From Neomicrococcus aestuarii (GTDB lineage: Bacteria > Actinomycetota > Actinomycetes > Actinomycetales > Micrococcaceae): DNA of 64,000 nt. Every line of letters starts with the position of its first letter. Positions within the stretch are counted from its first letter, which is position 1. The position numbers and the translations under genes were made by a program. Below are positions 24,176 through 32,956 of the stretch, piece after piece. Below the pieces are notes generated by a model. The model was not told the DNA's origin. It did not search any database and saw only the letters and a list, made by a program, of their open reading frames with translations. The DNA is taken from positions 1,488,001 to 1,552,000 of the forward strand of contig NZ_JACHDR010000001.1 of the NCBI RefSeq assembly GCF_014201135.1. The letters are read 5' to 3'.

Positions 24176-25927
24176 ATGACCACTTCGGGAAATGACGTAT
24201 CGAGCACACCGAATGACGCCTCAGTAGAGACGCCACCCTTGCTGGAGATTCAGAACCTCGACGTCAGCTTCTCCACGAACTACGGGGATGTTGCTGCCGT
24301 GCAGGGCGCATCCCTGACCGTGCGCAAGGGGCAGACAGTGGCGATCGTGGGCGAATCCGGCTCTGGAAAATCCACCACTGCCATGGCGGCCATCGGACTG
24401 TTAGCGGGTTCCGGCCGCATTACCGTCGGGTCCATCAAGCTCGATGGCCAAGAGCTCACCACGCTTCCTGAATCGAAACTACGCAGCATCCGTGGCCGAG
24501 ATATCGGCATGGTGCCTCAAGATCCCATGTCCAACCTGAATCCGGTAACGAAGATCGGCAGCCAGATCGCCGAGACGCTCTTGGTGCACAAAATGGCGAC
24601 ACCTAAGAACGTCAAAGAAAAGGTCCTGGAAACGCTGCGGTCCGCCGGCGTTCCAAATCCAGAGAAACGCGCAGACCAGTACCCGCACGAACTCTCAGGC
24701 GGTCTGCGCCAACGCGCACTCATTGCTATTGGCTTGGCCTGCCAGCCGCGCTTGCTCATCGCAGATGAACCCACCTCAGCACTCGACGTGACGGTGCAGC
24801 AGACCATCCTGGATCAGATTCAGAAGATGACAGCTGAGCTCGGAACCGCAGTCCTTCTCATCACCCATGACCTCGGACTCGCTGCCGAACGTGCGTCAGA
24901 GCTCGTGGTCATGCACCGCGGCAAGGTGGTAGAAACCGGACCAGCCAAAGAAATCCTCACCAATCCGCAGCACCCCTACACACAATCCCTCGTGGCCGCC
25001 GCACCGTCTGTGGCAGCCGCCCGACTACGGCCCGGTGCGTACTCGGGAACTTCAGCTGCGTCGTCGTCCTCTGAAAGCGACTCAACCACCCAGCACGACG
25101 ACGCCTCCGTGCAGTCCCAGCCCGCCCCGAATCTTGTGGAGGTCCGCGATCTCACCAAGATTTACCCGGTGCGCGGCTCGAAAGAAGATTTTTACGCGGC
25201 AAAGAATGTCAGTTTCGACGTGCCTCGGGGTTCGACGGTCGCGATTGTGGGTGAATCCGGTTCAGGCAAGACGACGACGGCACGCATGTTGCTGAAGCTC
25301 ATTGAACCGAGCTCGGGAACCATGACTTTCGACGGGCAAGATATTGCGACGTTGGATAAAGCTCAGCTTCGAGCATTCCGCCAACGTGTGCAGCCCGTGT
25401 TTCAAGATCCATATTCTTCGCTCAACCCCATGTTCACGGTGGGGCGGATCATTCAGGAGCCGCTCGATACTTACAAGCGTGGCACGGTCAAAGAGCGCCG
25501 TGTTCGAGTGGCCGAGCTACTCAAAGAGGTGTCGTTGCCTCCGGAGATGGCCAGCAGATACCCCTCGGAGCTGTCGGGCGGCCAGCGCCAACGTGTCGCG
25601 ATTGCGCGCGCCCTAGCGCTCCAGCCGGACTTGATGGTGTGCGACGAACCCGTCTCCGCCCTCGACGTTCTGGTGCAGTCTCAGATCCTCAAGCTCTTGG
25701 GGAAGCTCCAGCAGGAGTTTGGGCTGTCCTATCTGTTCATCTCCCATGACCTCGCGGTAGTCCGACTGATTTCGGACTTCGTATGTGTCATGAAGGACGG
25801 TGAGGTTGTGGAGGCTGCGACGTCGGAAGAGATTTTCACCAATCCGCGACATCCCTACACTCGTCAGCTTCTCGCTTCCATTCCCGGAAACGAGCTCAAC
25901 ATCGCCATGGATCCAGACGCGGCCTAA
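24176..25927 (+). CDS. Dipeptide/oligopeptide ABC transporter ATPase, DppD-DppF fusion
   Basis: 583 residues holding two complete ABC ATPase domains. Domain 1 (about 22-290) has Walker A GESGSGKST, signature LSGGLRQR and Walker B LLIADEP. Domain 2 (about 318-575) has GESGSGKTT, LSGGQRQR and LMVCDEP, each followed by an oligopeptide C-terminal segment (NPQHPYTQSL, NPRHPYTRQL). A Ser-rich linker joins them. It energises the convergent permease/binding-protein operon at 26034-29715. The transcript is probably leaderless, because a -10 ends six bases before the ATG and no ribosome site is visible. Confidence 0.92.
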   Translation: MTTSGNDVSSTPNDASVETPPLLEIQNLDVSFSTNYGDVAAVQGASLTVRKGQTVAIVGESGSGKSTTAMAAIGLLAGSGRITVGSIKLDGQELTTLPESKLRSIRGRDIGMVPQDPMSNLNPVTKIGSQIAETLLVHKMATPKNVKEKVLETLRSAGVPNPEKRADQYPHELSGGLRQRALIAIGLACQPRLLIADEPTSALDVTVQQTILDQIQKMTAELGTAVLLITHDLGLAAERASELVVMHRGKVVETGPAKEILTNPQHPYTQSLVAAAPSVAAARLRPGAYSGTSAASSSSESDSTTQHDDASVQSQPAPNLVEVRDLTKIYPVRGSKEDFYAAKNVSFDVPRGSTVAIVGESGSGKTTTARMLLKLIEPSSGTMTFDGQDIATLDKAQLRAFRQRVQPVFQDPYSSLNPMFTVGRIIQEPLDTYKRGTVKERRVRVAELLKEVSLPPEMASRYPSELSGGQRQRVAIARALALQPDLMVCDEPVSALDVLVQSQILKLLGKLQQEFGLSYLFISHDLAVVRLISDFVCVMKDGEVVEAATSEEIFTNPRHPYTRQLLASIPGNELNIAMDPDAA

Positions 25928-25940
25928 AGAGACGGTTAAA

Positions 25941-25987
25941 CGAATAGCCCGCGCATCCTCGACGTTCCAAGGTGCGCGGGCTATTCG
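25941..25987. terminator. Bidirectional terminator between the two halves of the dipeptide ABC locus
   Basis: Perfect 15-bp inverted repeat (25941-25955 and 25973-25987) with a 17-base loop, between the convergent ATPase and permease genes. Confidence 0.85.
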
Positions 25988-26033
25988 ATTGCGGACAGTT
26001 ACTGACTGCGCTTCGCGAGCTAACCGCTATGAC

Positions 26034-26963
26034 CTACCGCCGGCGAGACTTCGGATCCAACGCTTCGCGCAAGGACTCACCCAGCAGCGTGAATCCAAGT
26101 GCCGTAATGGCGATGCAAATGCCGGGAAGGAAAGCGAGCTGCGGAGCAATTCCCAGCTCGGTCTGCGCGTACGTGAGCATGCGACCCCATTCAGCCGTCT
26201 GCGGGAGACCGCCACCCAATCCCAAGAAGGACAAGGCCGCGGCATCGATGACCGCTGTAGCCAGAGTCAGCGTGGCCTGCACAATAACCGGACCCACCGA
26301 GTTTGGAAGCAAGTGGCTCATGGTGATGGTGCGTCGGCTCAATCCCAAGGTCTGGGCCGCCAAAATGTAGTCCGCACCCTTTTGCTGGAGCATGCTCGAA
26401 CGGAGCAGTCGGGCAAAGATGGGCACTTGAGAAGCGCCGATAGCGATCATGACGGCATACTGCCCTTGACCCAGCACCGCAGCGATAGACACCGCGAGCA
26501 GCAAGTTCGGAACGGACAGCAGAATGTCCACCAATCGCATCACCACAGCATCTACCCAGCCGCCAAAACCTCCGGCCAGAAGGCCAAGGATCATGCCGCC
26601 CACGAGACCCAGCGCGGTCGAAACAATGCCGATCATCAAAGACGCTTGCGCACCCCACAACAGCTTGGAGAGAACGTCTCCGCCGAACCGGTCAAGGCCC
26701 AGCGGGTACGCCGAAATTTCGCCAGGACCAGGGATATGCGTGGGGGTGATCTCGCGTCGGCCCGGCAAGGCGTCGCCACCGTACGGGGCTAAGACCGGCG
26801 CTAACAAGGCCACCAGGATGAATGCAGCCACAATGATGGCGCCAACGATCGCGGCCGGATTGCGGCGAAGCCTGTGAAAGGCGTCTTTCCACACGCTTCC
26901 GCTGACGATGCCAGGCTCAGGCGTTGGATCAGCCGTGGTAATTGATGCTTCGTTGATGCTCAT
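26034..26963 (-). CDS. dppC: Dipeptide ABC transporter permease, DppC type
   Basis: 309-residue inner-membrane permease with a soluble N-terminal stretch and about six membrane segments. The OppC_N region (VWKDAFHRLRRNPAAIVGAIIVAAFI) and the EAA loop (ILAAQTLGLSRRTITMSHLLPNSVGPVIVQATLTLATAVIDAAALSFLGLG) are diagnostic. It overlaps dppB by four bases (ATGA). It pairs with DppB to form the pore for peptides delivered by the binding protein upstream. Confidence 0.9.
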   Translation of the reverse strand: MSINEASITTADPTPEPGIVSGSVWKDAFHRLRRNPAAIVGAIIVAAFILVALLAPVLAPYGGDALPGRREITPTHIPGPGEISAYPLGLDRFGGDVLSKLLWGAQASLMIGIVSTALGLVGGMILGLLAGGFGGWVDAVVMRLVDILLSVPNLLLAVSIAAVLGQGQYAVMIAIGASQVPIFARLLRSSMLQQKGADYILAAQTLGLSRRTITMSHLLPNSVGPVIVQATLTLATAVIDAAALSFLGLGGGLPQTAEWGRMLTYAQTELGIAPQLAFLPGICIAITALGFTLLGESLREALDPKSRRR

Positions 26964-27964
26964 TGCACACGCACCCTTGGATCAATGAATCCGTATGAGA
27001 TATCAACCAGCAGGTTGATCATGGAATACAGGATCGCGATGAAAATAATGAACCCTTGGAGAACGGGGTAATCAAGGTTGAAGATGGCGTCTCGCAAGAA
27101 TCGTCCAATGCCGTTGAAGGCGAACACCGTCTCCGTCAGGACAGCGCCCGAGATCAGCAAGCCCGTTTGCAGACCGATGGTCGTGGACACGGGAAGCATG
27201 GCATTGCGGAGGACGAAGCGGTTTCGGATCAGCCCGGGCGTAAGGCCCTTCGCTTTAGCGGTGCGCACGAAGTCCGCGTTCTGAACTTCCAGAACCGAAG
27301 CGCGCGTGATGCGGACGATGATCGCTAGCGGGATGGTTCCTAGCGCAATTCCCGGCAGGATCAAGTGCATGATGGCATCCCATGCGGCGTCCCATTCTGC
27401 CGTCAGGATTCCGTCAAGCACGTAGAAGTCGGTGACATGAGTGGCGTCGATCCGAGGGTTCTGCCGACCGTCCGTGGGGAACAGAGGGATCTTGATGGCA
27501 AAAATCCACTTGAGGATGAACGCGAGAAAGAAGACGGGGATGACGACGCCGAAGAGGGATAAGAACACGGAGAAGTTGTCCTGCCACTTATTCACATGCG
27601 TGGCAGCCCAATAGCCCAACGGAATACCAATGCCAATAGCAAAGATGAGCGCAACAACCGTGAGCTCAAGAGTCGCGGGGAAACGCGTCGCAAACTCTTC
27701 CAGAACTGGGCGGTTGGTCTGCAAAGACGTACCGAAGTCCCCGCTGAGCATCTTTCCGATGTACGTGAAGTACTGCTCAATGAGCGGCTTGTTAAAGCCA
27801 TACGCTTCATTGATACGGGCAACGGCGTCGGGGGTGGCCTTGTCCCCCAAAAGTGCTGTGGCCGGACCGCCGGGCAAGGATCGAACCCAGAGGAAAAGCA
27901 GAATAGATAGCCCCACAAGCGTGGGGATCAGCAGCGCGATGCGCTTACCGATGACTTTGAGCAT
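26960..27964 (-). CDS. dppB: Dipeptide ABC transporter permease, DppB type
   Basis: 334-residue permease with six membrane segments. The N-terminus MLKVIGKRIALLIPTLVGLSILLFLWVRSLPGGPATALLGDKATPDAVARI is typical of DppB, and the EAA loop is FVRTAKAKGLTPGLIRNRFVLRNAMLPVSTTIGLQTGLLISGAVLTETVFAFNGIG. It lies 74 bp after dppA, with an intercistronic hairpin between them, and overlaps dppC by four bases. Confidence 0.92.
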   Translation of the reverse strand: MLKVIGKRIALLIPTLVGLSILLFLWVRSLPGGPATALLGDKATPDAVARINEAYGFNKPLIEQYFTYIGKMLSGDFGTSLQTNRPVLEEFATRFPATLELTVVALIFAIGIGIPLGYWAATHVNKWQDNFSVFLSLFGVVIPVFFLAFILKWIFAIKIPLFPTDGRQNPRIDATHVTDFYVLDGILTAEWDAAWDAIMHLILPGIALGTIPLAIIVRITRASVLEVQNADFVRTAKAKGLTPGLIRNRFVLRNAMLPVSTTIGLQTGLLISGAVLTETVFAFNGIGRFLRDAIFNLDYPVLQGFIIFIAILYSMINLLVDISYGFIDPRVRVQ

Positions 27965-27981
27965 GGTTACCTTCCGCTCAT

Positions 27982-28022
27982 GTGAGAGTGCGGCGCATCG
28001 GACGCACGCACCGCACTCTCAC
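27982..28022 (-). terminator. Intercistronic hairpin between dppA and dppB
   Basis: Perfect 12-bp inverted repeat (27982-27993 and 28011-28022) without a U-run. It lies after the binding-protein gene, where a hairpin that stabilises the upstream message or partly terminates would give the usual excess of binding protein over permease. Confidence 0.6.
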
Positions 28023-28038
28023 TTAGGAATAACGAGAA

Positions 28039-29715
28039 CTACTTGGTGAGCTTGATCAGGTTGAAGCTCTCGTCATTGACTGGGCTCGAAGGGTAGGACT
28101 CCACGCGCTCCGCGAAGGCCAGCGATGGGGCTGGGTGCGCGAGTGGAACTGCCGGTACAAGCTCGGAGACCTGCTTGTTGATGGCCTCATAGAGCGGGGT
28201 CTGAGCTTCAAGCTTGGGCTCTTCGCGAGCTTCATCGAGCTTCTCAAACAGGTCAGCGTCCTTGAATCCAAACTCCGGCTTCTCACGGCCGAAGAACACG
28301 CCAACGAAGTTGTCCGTGTCGTTGTAGTCGCCCGTCCAACCCAGCAAGTGAATGCCGTGGTCTTCGGAGGACTGAATGCGATCCAGGTAGTCAGGCGACC
28401 ACTTGTTTGGCTGCGCGCTGACCTTGATGCCAACTTCTTCCAGCTGCGCTGAAATGTTGGTGAATACCTGTTCTGGCGTCGGCATGTACGGCCGGGAAAC
28501 ACCCGTTGGGTAGTTGAACTTCACGGTGAAGCCGTCTGGGTATCCGGCTTCGGCGAGGAGCTGCTTGGCCTTCTCCGGATCGTAATCGTACTTCTCAACA
28601 TCCTCGGTGTAGCCGTTGACTACTTCCGGAATGAACTCGATGGCCTTTTTGGTGCCCTCGGGCAAGGTCTGCTTGATAAGCGCATCCTTGTCGATCGCGT
28701 AAGCAATCGCTTGACGCACCTTGAGATCCTTGAGTTCCTTGACGGTCTGGTTGATGCCCAAGTAGAGAATGGTGAATGGTTCGCGGGCAACAATGTTGAA
28801 GCCGGCGTCCTTCAAAGACTGAGTATCGGAGGGCGAAACCAAGTCATAACCGTCAATGGTGCCGGCTTCGAGTGCCTGGCGGCGAGCCGTTGGCTCATCG
28901 ATGACACGGAAGATGATCTTTTCGATCTGTCCCTTTTCACCCCAGTAGTCAGGGTTGGCGGAGAGATTGATTTCCTGTCCTGGGCTCCACGAATCGAATT
29001 TGAAGGGGCCGGTGCCTACCGGATGACCCTTCGCGTACTCGGAAAGCACTGGCGACTCGGCAGTACCAGTCACTTCATCAGCCTTGAACTCCTCAAGAGC
29101 CTTTGGCGACTGCATGGCGAAGGCGGGGAGTGAGAGAGCCGCGATGAAGCCAGCAAAAGGCTTGGCCAAGGTGACCTTGGCTTCGGAGTCAGAGGTCGCT
29201 TCGCAAGACTTGTAAACCGCGTTCGCCGGCTTGTCTGCGTAGCCCTTGAACAGCGACGCGTAGTAGTAGCCCACGGACTCGGCTTGCTGGAGGCCCTTGA
29301 AGTTGTACCAGCGGTCAAAGTTGAAGCAGACGGCCTCAGCATTGAATTCAGTGCCGTCTTGGAACTTCACACCTGTTTTGAGCTTGAAGTCATACGTCAT
29401 GCCATCTTCGGAGGCAGTCCAGGACTCAGCCAAGAGCGGCTCGGGATCAGCCGATCCCTGCTTCACACCCACTAGGCCCTCAAAAATCTGCCGGGAAATA
29501 CGGAAAGATTCACCGTCAGAAGCGTATGCCGGATCCAAAGACTTCGGATCTGAAGACGCAGCGAAGACGAACGTGGAGTTGACGGAACTATCGGCGGAGC
29601 CGGAAGAGCTACTGGTGTTGTCGCGTTGCGATTGAACGCAGCCGCTCAAAACGAGAGCTCCCACAGCCAGCATGGCGGCGGAGGAGAGAGCGCCTTTGCT
29701 GAATTTCAGAGACAT
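28039..29715 (-). CDS. dppA: Dipeptide/oligopeptide ABC substrate-binding lipoprotein
   Basis: 558-residue family 5 solute-binding protein. The signal peptide ends in the lipobox LSGC near residue 25, then a Ser-rich linker. The SBP_bac_5 domain follows, with DPKSLDPAYASDGESFRISRQIFEGLV and VRQAIAYAIDKDALIKQ. The ATG at 29715 with GGGAA upstream is chosen over an earlier frame-compatible ATG. It heads an operon with dppB and dppC; the ATPase gene is convergent beyond them. Peptide length preference cannot be told. Confidence 0.92.
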   Translation of the reverse strand: MSLKFSKGALSSAAMLAVGALVLSGCVQSQRDNTSSSSGSADSSVNSTFVFAASSDPKSLDPAYASDGESFRISRQIFEGLVGVKQGSADPEPLLAESWTASEDGMTYDFKLKTGVKFQDGTEFNAEAVCFNFDRWYNFKGLQQAESVGYYYASLFKGYADKPANAVYKSCEATSDSEAKVTLAKPFAGFIAALSLPAFAMQSPKALEEFKADEVTGTAESPVLSEYAKGHPVGTGPFKFDSWSPGQEINLSANPDYWGEKGQIEKIIFRVIDEPTARRQALEAGTIDGYDLVSPSDTQSLKDAGFNIVAREPFTILYLGINQTVKELKDLKVRQAIAYAIDKDALIKQTLPEGTKKAIEFIPEVVNGYTEDVEKYDYDPEKAKQLLAEAGYPDGFTVKFNYPTGVSRPYMPTPEQVFTNISAQLEEVGIKVSAQPNKWSPDYLDRIQSSEDHGIHLLGWTGDYNDTDNFVGVFFGREKPEFGFKDADLFEKLDEAREEPKLEAQTPLYEAINKQVSELVPAVPLAHPAPSLAFAERVESYPSSPVNDESFNLIKLTK

Positions 29716-30020
29716 GACGAATTCCCTTTGGTCGAGTGACGCGAAAAGATGAAATAACCTTTTCACTTCCGGGAAGCCTACCCTGATATGTGGTGTGGGT
29801 CACGCAAAATGTACGCATTTGAAAGCAAACGTTCACAAATATTTAACGCGAGCCAGAAACGCGCCGGAGAAAAAGAAAACCACGAGTAAACAGCCAAGAG
29901 GTAACTGCGGAACAAAAGGGAATACAGCCGAAAAATAAAGAGACCGCCGACCGCCCTCCCAGAAGGAGCAGCGGCCGGCGGCCTCAATGCAAGCGGGAAC
30001 GCTTACAGAATTACGCGAAC
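29716..30020. other. Gene-free region between dppA and the AGCS gene
   Basis: 305 bases. It contains the dppA promoter region, with a weak CRP-like element TGTGG-N6-TCACG near 29790-29805, and the terminator of the AGCS symporter (about 29940-29984). An AT-rich stretch between them shows no gene. Confidence 0.45.
29940..29984 (-). terminator. Hairpin after the AGCS gene
   Basis: GC-rich imperfect inverted repeat with CCGCCG-N-CCGC on one side and GCGG-N-CGGCGG on the other, just downstream of the AGCS stop on the minus strand. Confidence 0.55.
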
Positions 30021-31523
30021 TTAGATTCGTTCAGAAGTGTGCTTACGCAGAGTAGAGGAGGAGCCCAGAACGTCTCCGTCCTTCCAGTCCTGCCAGCCTT
30101 CGCGACCGCCCATGAAGGCCTCGATCTCTTCCTTGCTGGCGGTCAGCTTTGGATCATGCTTGAGGTAGTGGCGCGTTTCGCGGGCCACCATGCCAGACAT
30201 GATGAGCAAACCAATGAGGTTCGGGAAGGCCATGAGGCCGTTCATGACGTCGGAGAAGTTCCAGACGACACCCAACTGAACCGTGCAGCCAACGAAGACA
30301 ACGAGTGAGAAGAGCACACGGAACGGCATAACCGCGCCGCGACCGAAGAGGCGCTCAACGTTACGTTCGCCATAGTAGGCCCAACCCAGAATGGTGGAGT
30401 AGGCGAACATGACCAGACCGATGGTCACAATCCAGTGGCCCCAGGTTCCTGGAAGACCGTGCGTGAAGGCCTCGCCGGTCATGATGGCGGCGGAGATCTG
30501 CTTGCCGGACTCATCAACCTGCGACCAAACGCCGGTAGTGATGATGACCAAGCCGGTGCAAGAAACCACAATAATGGTGTCAATGAAGGTCTGAGTCATC
30601 GATACCAAGCCCTGGCGAACAGGGTGGGTGGTCTGAGCGGCTGCGGCAGCGATAGCTGCAGAACCCATGCCGGATTCGTTAGAGAAGATACCGCGAGCAA
30701 CACCGTACTGAACGGCGATGATAATCGCGGAGCCAGCAAAGCCGCCGACGGCAGACGTGCCCGTGAATGCCTCGCTGAAGATCTGAGCGAAAGCCGCAGG
30801 AACAGCGCCAATGTTGGCGATCAAGATGTAGAGAGCGCCGAGCACGTAGAAGATGATCATGATGGGCACGAAGCCTGCGGTGACCTTACCGATGGACTTG
30901 ATGCCGCCCACCAGAACAATCAGAGTAGCGCCGGCAAGAACTACGCCGGTGATCCACGTTGGGATGCTGAAGGAGTGCTCGAGGTTCACAGCGATGGAGT
31001 TACCCTGCGTCATGTTTCCAATACCGAAACACGCAAGAACTGCGAAGATTGCGAAAGCTAGGCCGAGGATCTTGCCAACGGGTCCCTTGATACCGCGCTG
31101 CAAGTAGACCTGAGGACCACCGGACTTTTCGCCGGCTTCGTCCGTGGTGCGGTAGCGCACACCGAGGTATGCCTCGGTGTACTTGGATGCCATACCCAAA
31201 ACGCCGGTAACCCACATCCAGAAGAGAGCGCCCGGTCCACCGATGCCGATGGCCGTTGCCACGCCGACGATGTTACCCGTACCAACTGTTGCGGCAAGCG
31301 CCGTAGTAAGTGCCTGGAACTGGGAGATATCGCCTTCAGAACCCTTGTCCTTGCGGCGGAGAATACCGAGATCGAGTCCAGCCCAAAGCCGGATAAATTG
31401 AATGCCGCCAAGACGGATGGTCAGGTAGATGCCGGTTCCTAGGAGGAGCGGAATGAGGAAGAAAGGTCCCCAAACAAAGCTTCCGATTTCTCCTAGGAAT
31501 TCCTCCACGTTTGTCCAAAACAT
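30021..31523 (-). CDS. Sodium:alanine/glycine symporter, AGCS family
   Basis: 500-residue membrane protein of the AlsT/DagA family, importing alanine or glycine with Na+. The family signature is present near residue 90 (ALTTALAATVGTGNIVGVATAIGIGGPGALFWMWVTGVLGMASKYTEAYLGVRYR). N-terminal MFWTNVEEFLGEIGSFVWGPFFLIPLLLGTGIYLTIRLG fits the family, so 31523 is the start rather than an upstream ATG. The gene is monocistronic. A weak CRP-like element (GTGA-N6-CCAC) sits at 31566-31579. Confidence 0.9.
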   Translation of the reverse strand: MFWTNVEEFLGEIGSFVWGPFFLIPLLLGTGIYLTIRLGGIQFIRLWAGLDLGILRRKDKGSEGDISQFQALTTALAATVGTGNIVGVATAIGIGGPGALFWMWVTGVLGMASKYTEAYLGVRYRTTDEAGEKSGGPQVYLQRGIKGPVGKILGLAFAIFAVLACFGIGNMTQGNSIAVNLEHSFSIPTWITGVVLAGATLIVLVGGIKSIGKVTAGFVPIMIIFYVLGALYILIANIGAVPAAFAQIFSEAFTGTSAVGGFAGSAIIIAVQYGVARGIFSNESGMGSAAIAAAAAQTTHPVRQGLVSMTQTFIDTIIVVSCTGLVIITTGVWSQVDESGKQISAAIMTGEAFTHGLPGTWGHWIVTIGLVMFAYSTILGWAYYGERNVERLFGRGAVMPFRVLFSLVVFVGCTVQLGVVWNFSDVMNGLMAFPNLIGLLIMSGMVARETRHYLKHDPKLTASKEEIEAFMGGREGWQDWKDGDVLGSSSTLRKHTSERI

Positions 31524-31680
31524 GTGAATTCCATTCTTCAATTGGTGCGAGCAAGATCTGAGGCAGTGATGAGCACCACAGATGGGGATATCGTACGCGA
31601 AAAAGAACGCGTTAATCACTCACTTTTGTTACCAACAGGAAAACTTTCTCTAACCCCCGAGGCCGAGTTCAAGAAGGGGG

Positions 31681-31992
31681 CTATGGCATCCCGGCCAGCC
31701 GCAGAAGCGCGGCCGTCAGAGCACCCGCAATCACCACTACTAAGAATGAAGCCTTGAAGTACAGCGCCACTCCAGCCACCAGCAACGCGCCAACACGAGC
31801 ATCTAGAACTAGCGTCTGACCACTCGCAACAGTGTTCACGATGGTGAGAGAAGCAAGCAGTCCGATGGTAATCATGCCCGCCACCCGGAGAATCCGCTCA
31901 TCCTGCAAAAACCGCGCCGGAATCAGGTATCCCGCAAACTTCAATCCAAAAGCGGCGGCGCAAGAAATCAGAATCCAACCCCAGAGGTCCAT
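31681..31992 (-). CDS. azlD: AzlD-family branched-chain amino-acid exporter subunit
   Basis: 103-residue small membrane protein with three to four hydrophobic segments, AzlD family (MDLWGWILISCAAAFGLKFAGYLIPARFL; GVALYFKASFLVVVIAGALTAALLRLAG). It forms a two-component exporter of branched-chain amino acids with AzlC. Its ATG directly follows the azlC stop (TAAATG), so translation is coupled. Confidence 0.87.
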   Translation of the reverse strand: MDLWGWILISCAAAFGLKFAGYLIPARFLQDERILRVAGMITIGLLASLTIVNTVASGQTLVLDARVGALLVAGVALYFKASFLVVVIAGALTAALLRLAGMP

Positions 31993-32916
31993 TTAGTGCC
32001 CTCCTTCCGGGGCCGCGCCGTCGTTCTGTGTAGGCGAGGTAGTTGGGGGCAGCGACGGTTCCGGGGCCGCGCCGTCGTTCTGTGTAGGCGAGGTAGTTGG
32101 GGGCAGCGACGGTTCCGGGGCCGCGCCGTCGTTCTTTGTAGGAGAGGACGACGACGCCTGCTTCCGCGAGGTGCCCGCGTTCGGCTCATCGTAGGGGTTC
32201 ATTTCCGGCTCGAGCCCCTGACCGCGGCGCCCGCGACCGAACCATCCCCACAATCCCGCGATCAGTGCGGCGATCAGGATGGGGATTCCGGGCGGCGCAA
32301 ACGGCACTGCAATAACGGTTGCGAGGGCGCAGACGACGGCGATGGCCACCGGTTGGCGGGCCGTCAATCGCGGCCACAACAACGCCAGAAACGCAGCCAC
32401 GGCGGCTCCGTCGAGGCCCCACTGGCGCGGATCCCCCAGCGCGTCGCCCAGCAGAGCACCTGCAACGATGAACAGATTCCACAACACGAAAACGCCGACG
32501 CCGGCAACCCAGAAACCGCGCCGCATTTCGCTGTCGGTGGTCTGGCCGGATGCCGTGGCAAGGGATTCGTCGATGGTCACATGCGCCATGAGGACTTTGG
32601 TGAAGCCGTGCGGGCGCATGAGCGCGTTCATTTGCATGCCGTACAGCAAGTTCCGTAAGCCCAGCAGCGTTGCCGCTCCAAAAGCAGAGGCACCCGCGCC
32701 TCCGCCAGCAATGACGCCCACGAAAGCGAATTGCGAGCCGCCGGTAAACATGAGCAGCCCCAACGCCATGGTCTGCCAAAAGCTCAAGCCGGACGCCACG
32801 GACAATGCCCCAAAAGAGATCCCGTAGAGCCCGGTCGCCAAGGACACGGAGAGCCCAATCTTGGTGGCCGGGGTCAACAGGGAAGAAGCCGCGGTGGAAG
32901 GCACGGAAGACATCAC
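31993..32916 (-). CDS. azlC: AzlC-family exporter with repeat-bearing C-terminal tail
   Basis: 307 residues. The AzlC core (about residues 18-230) has ATGLYGISFGALSVASGLSFWQTMALGLLMFTGGSQFAFVGVIAGGG and SATAIGLRN-like LGLRNLLYGMQMN. It works with AzlD in export of branched-chain amino acids. The last 75 residues are an unusual acidic/proline-rich cytoplasmic tail containing a tandem 18-residue repeat (NDGAAPEPSLPPTTSPTQ), nearly identical at DNA level. Most AzlC proteins end near residue 240, so the tail is an addition. Confidence 0.87.
   Translation of the reverse strand: MMSSVPSTAASSLLTPATKIGLSVSLATGLYGISFGALSVASGLSFWQTMALGLLMFTGGSQFAFVGVIAGGGAGASAFGAATLLGLRNLLYGMQMNALMRPHGFTKVLMAHVTIDESLATASGQTTDSEMRRGFWVAGVGVFVLWNLFIVAGALLGDALGDPRQWGLDGAAVAAFLALLWPRLTARQPVAIAVVCALATVIAVPFAPPGIPILIAALIAGLWGWFGRGRRGQGLEPEMNPYDEPNAGTSRKQASSSSPTKNDGAAPEPSLPPTTSPTQNDGAAPEPSLPPTTSPTQNDGAAPEGGH
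32000..32140. repeat. 54-bp tandem repeat in azlC
   Basis: About 2.5 copies of a 54-bp unit beginning TTCCGGGGCCGCGCCGTCG. The first two are identical and the last differs at a few bases. It encodes 18 residues in frame, so copy number can vary without frameshift. Confidence 0.85.
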
Positions 32917-32956
32917 TTCACCTTAACAGCGCACCGCAGAACCCCTGAAAACAGGC

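Noticed and set aside
25051-25110. GCGTCGTCGTCCT (25058) and AGCACGACGACGC (25093) in the dipeptide ABC ATPase gene as full members of the 13-mer family
   Set aside because: Each has a mismatch at an otherwise fixed position; the first lies in a Ser-rich linker where TCG codons could produce it by chance. Not counted among the 12.
32000-32140. Tandem repeat as a CRISPR array
   Set aside because: Repeats are directly adjacent, 54 bp, in frame with azlC, and have no spacers or cas genes.
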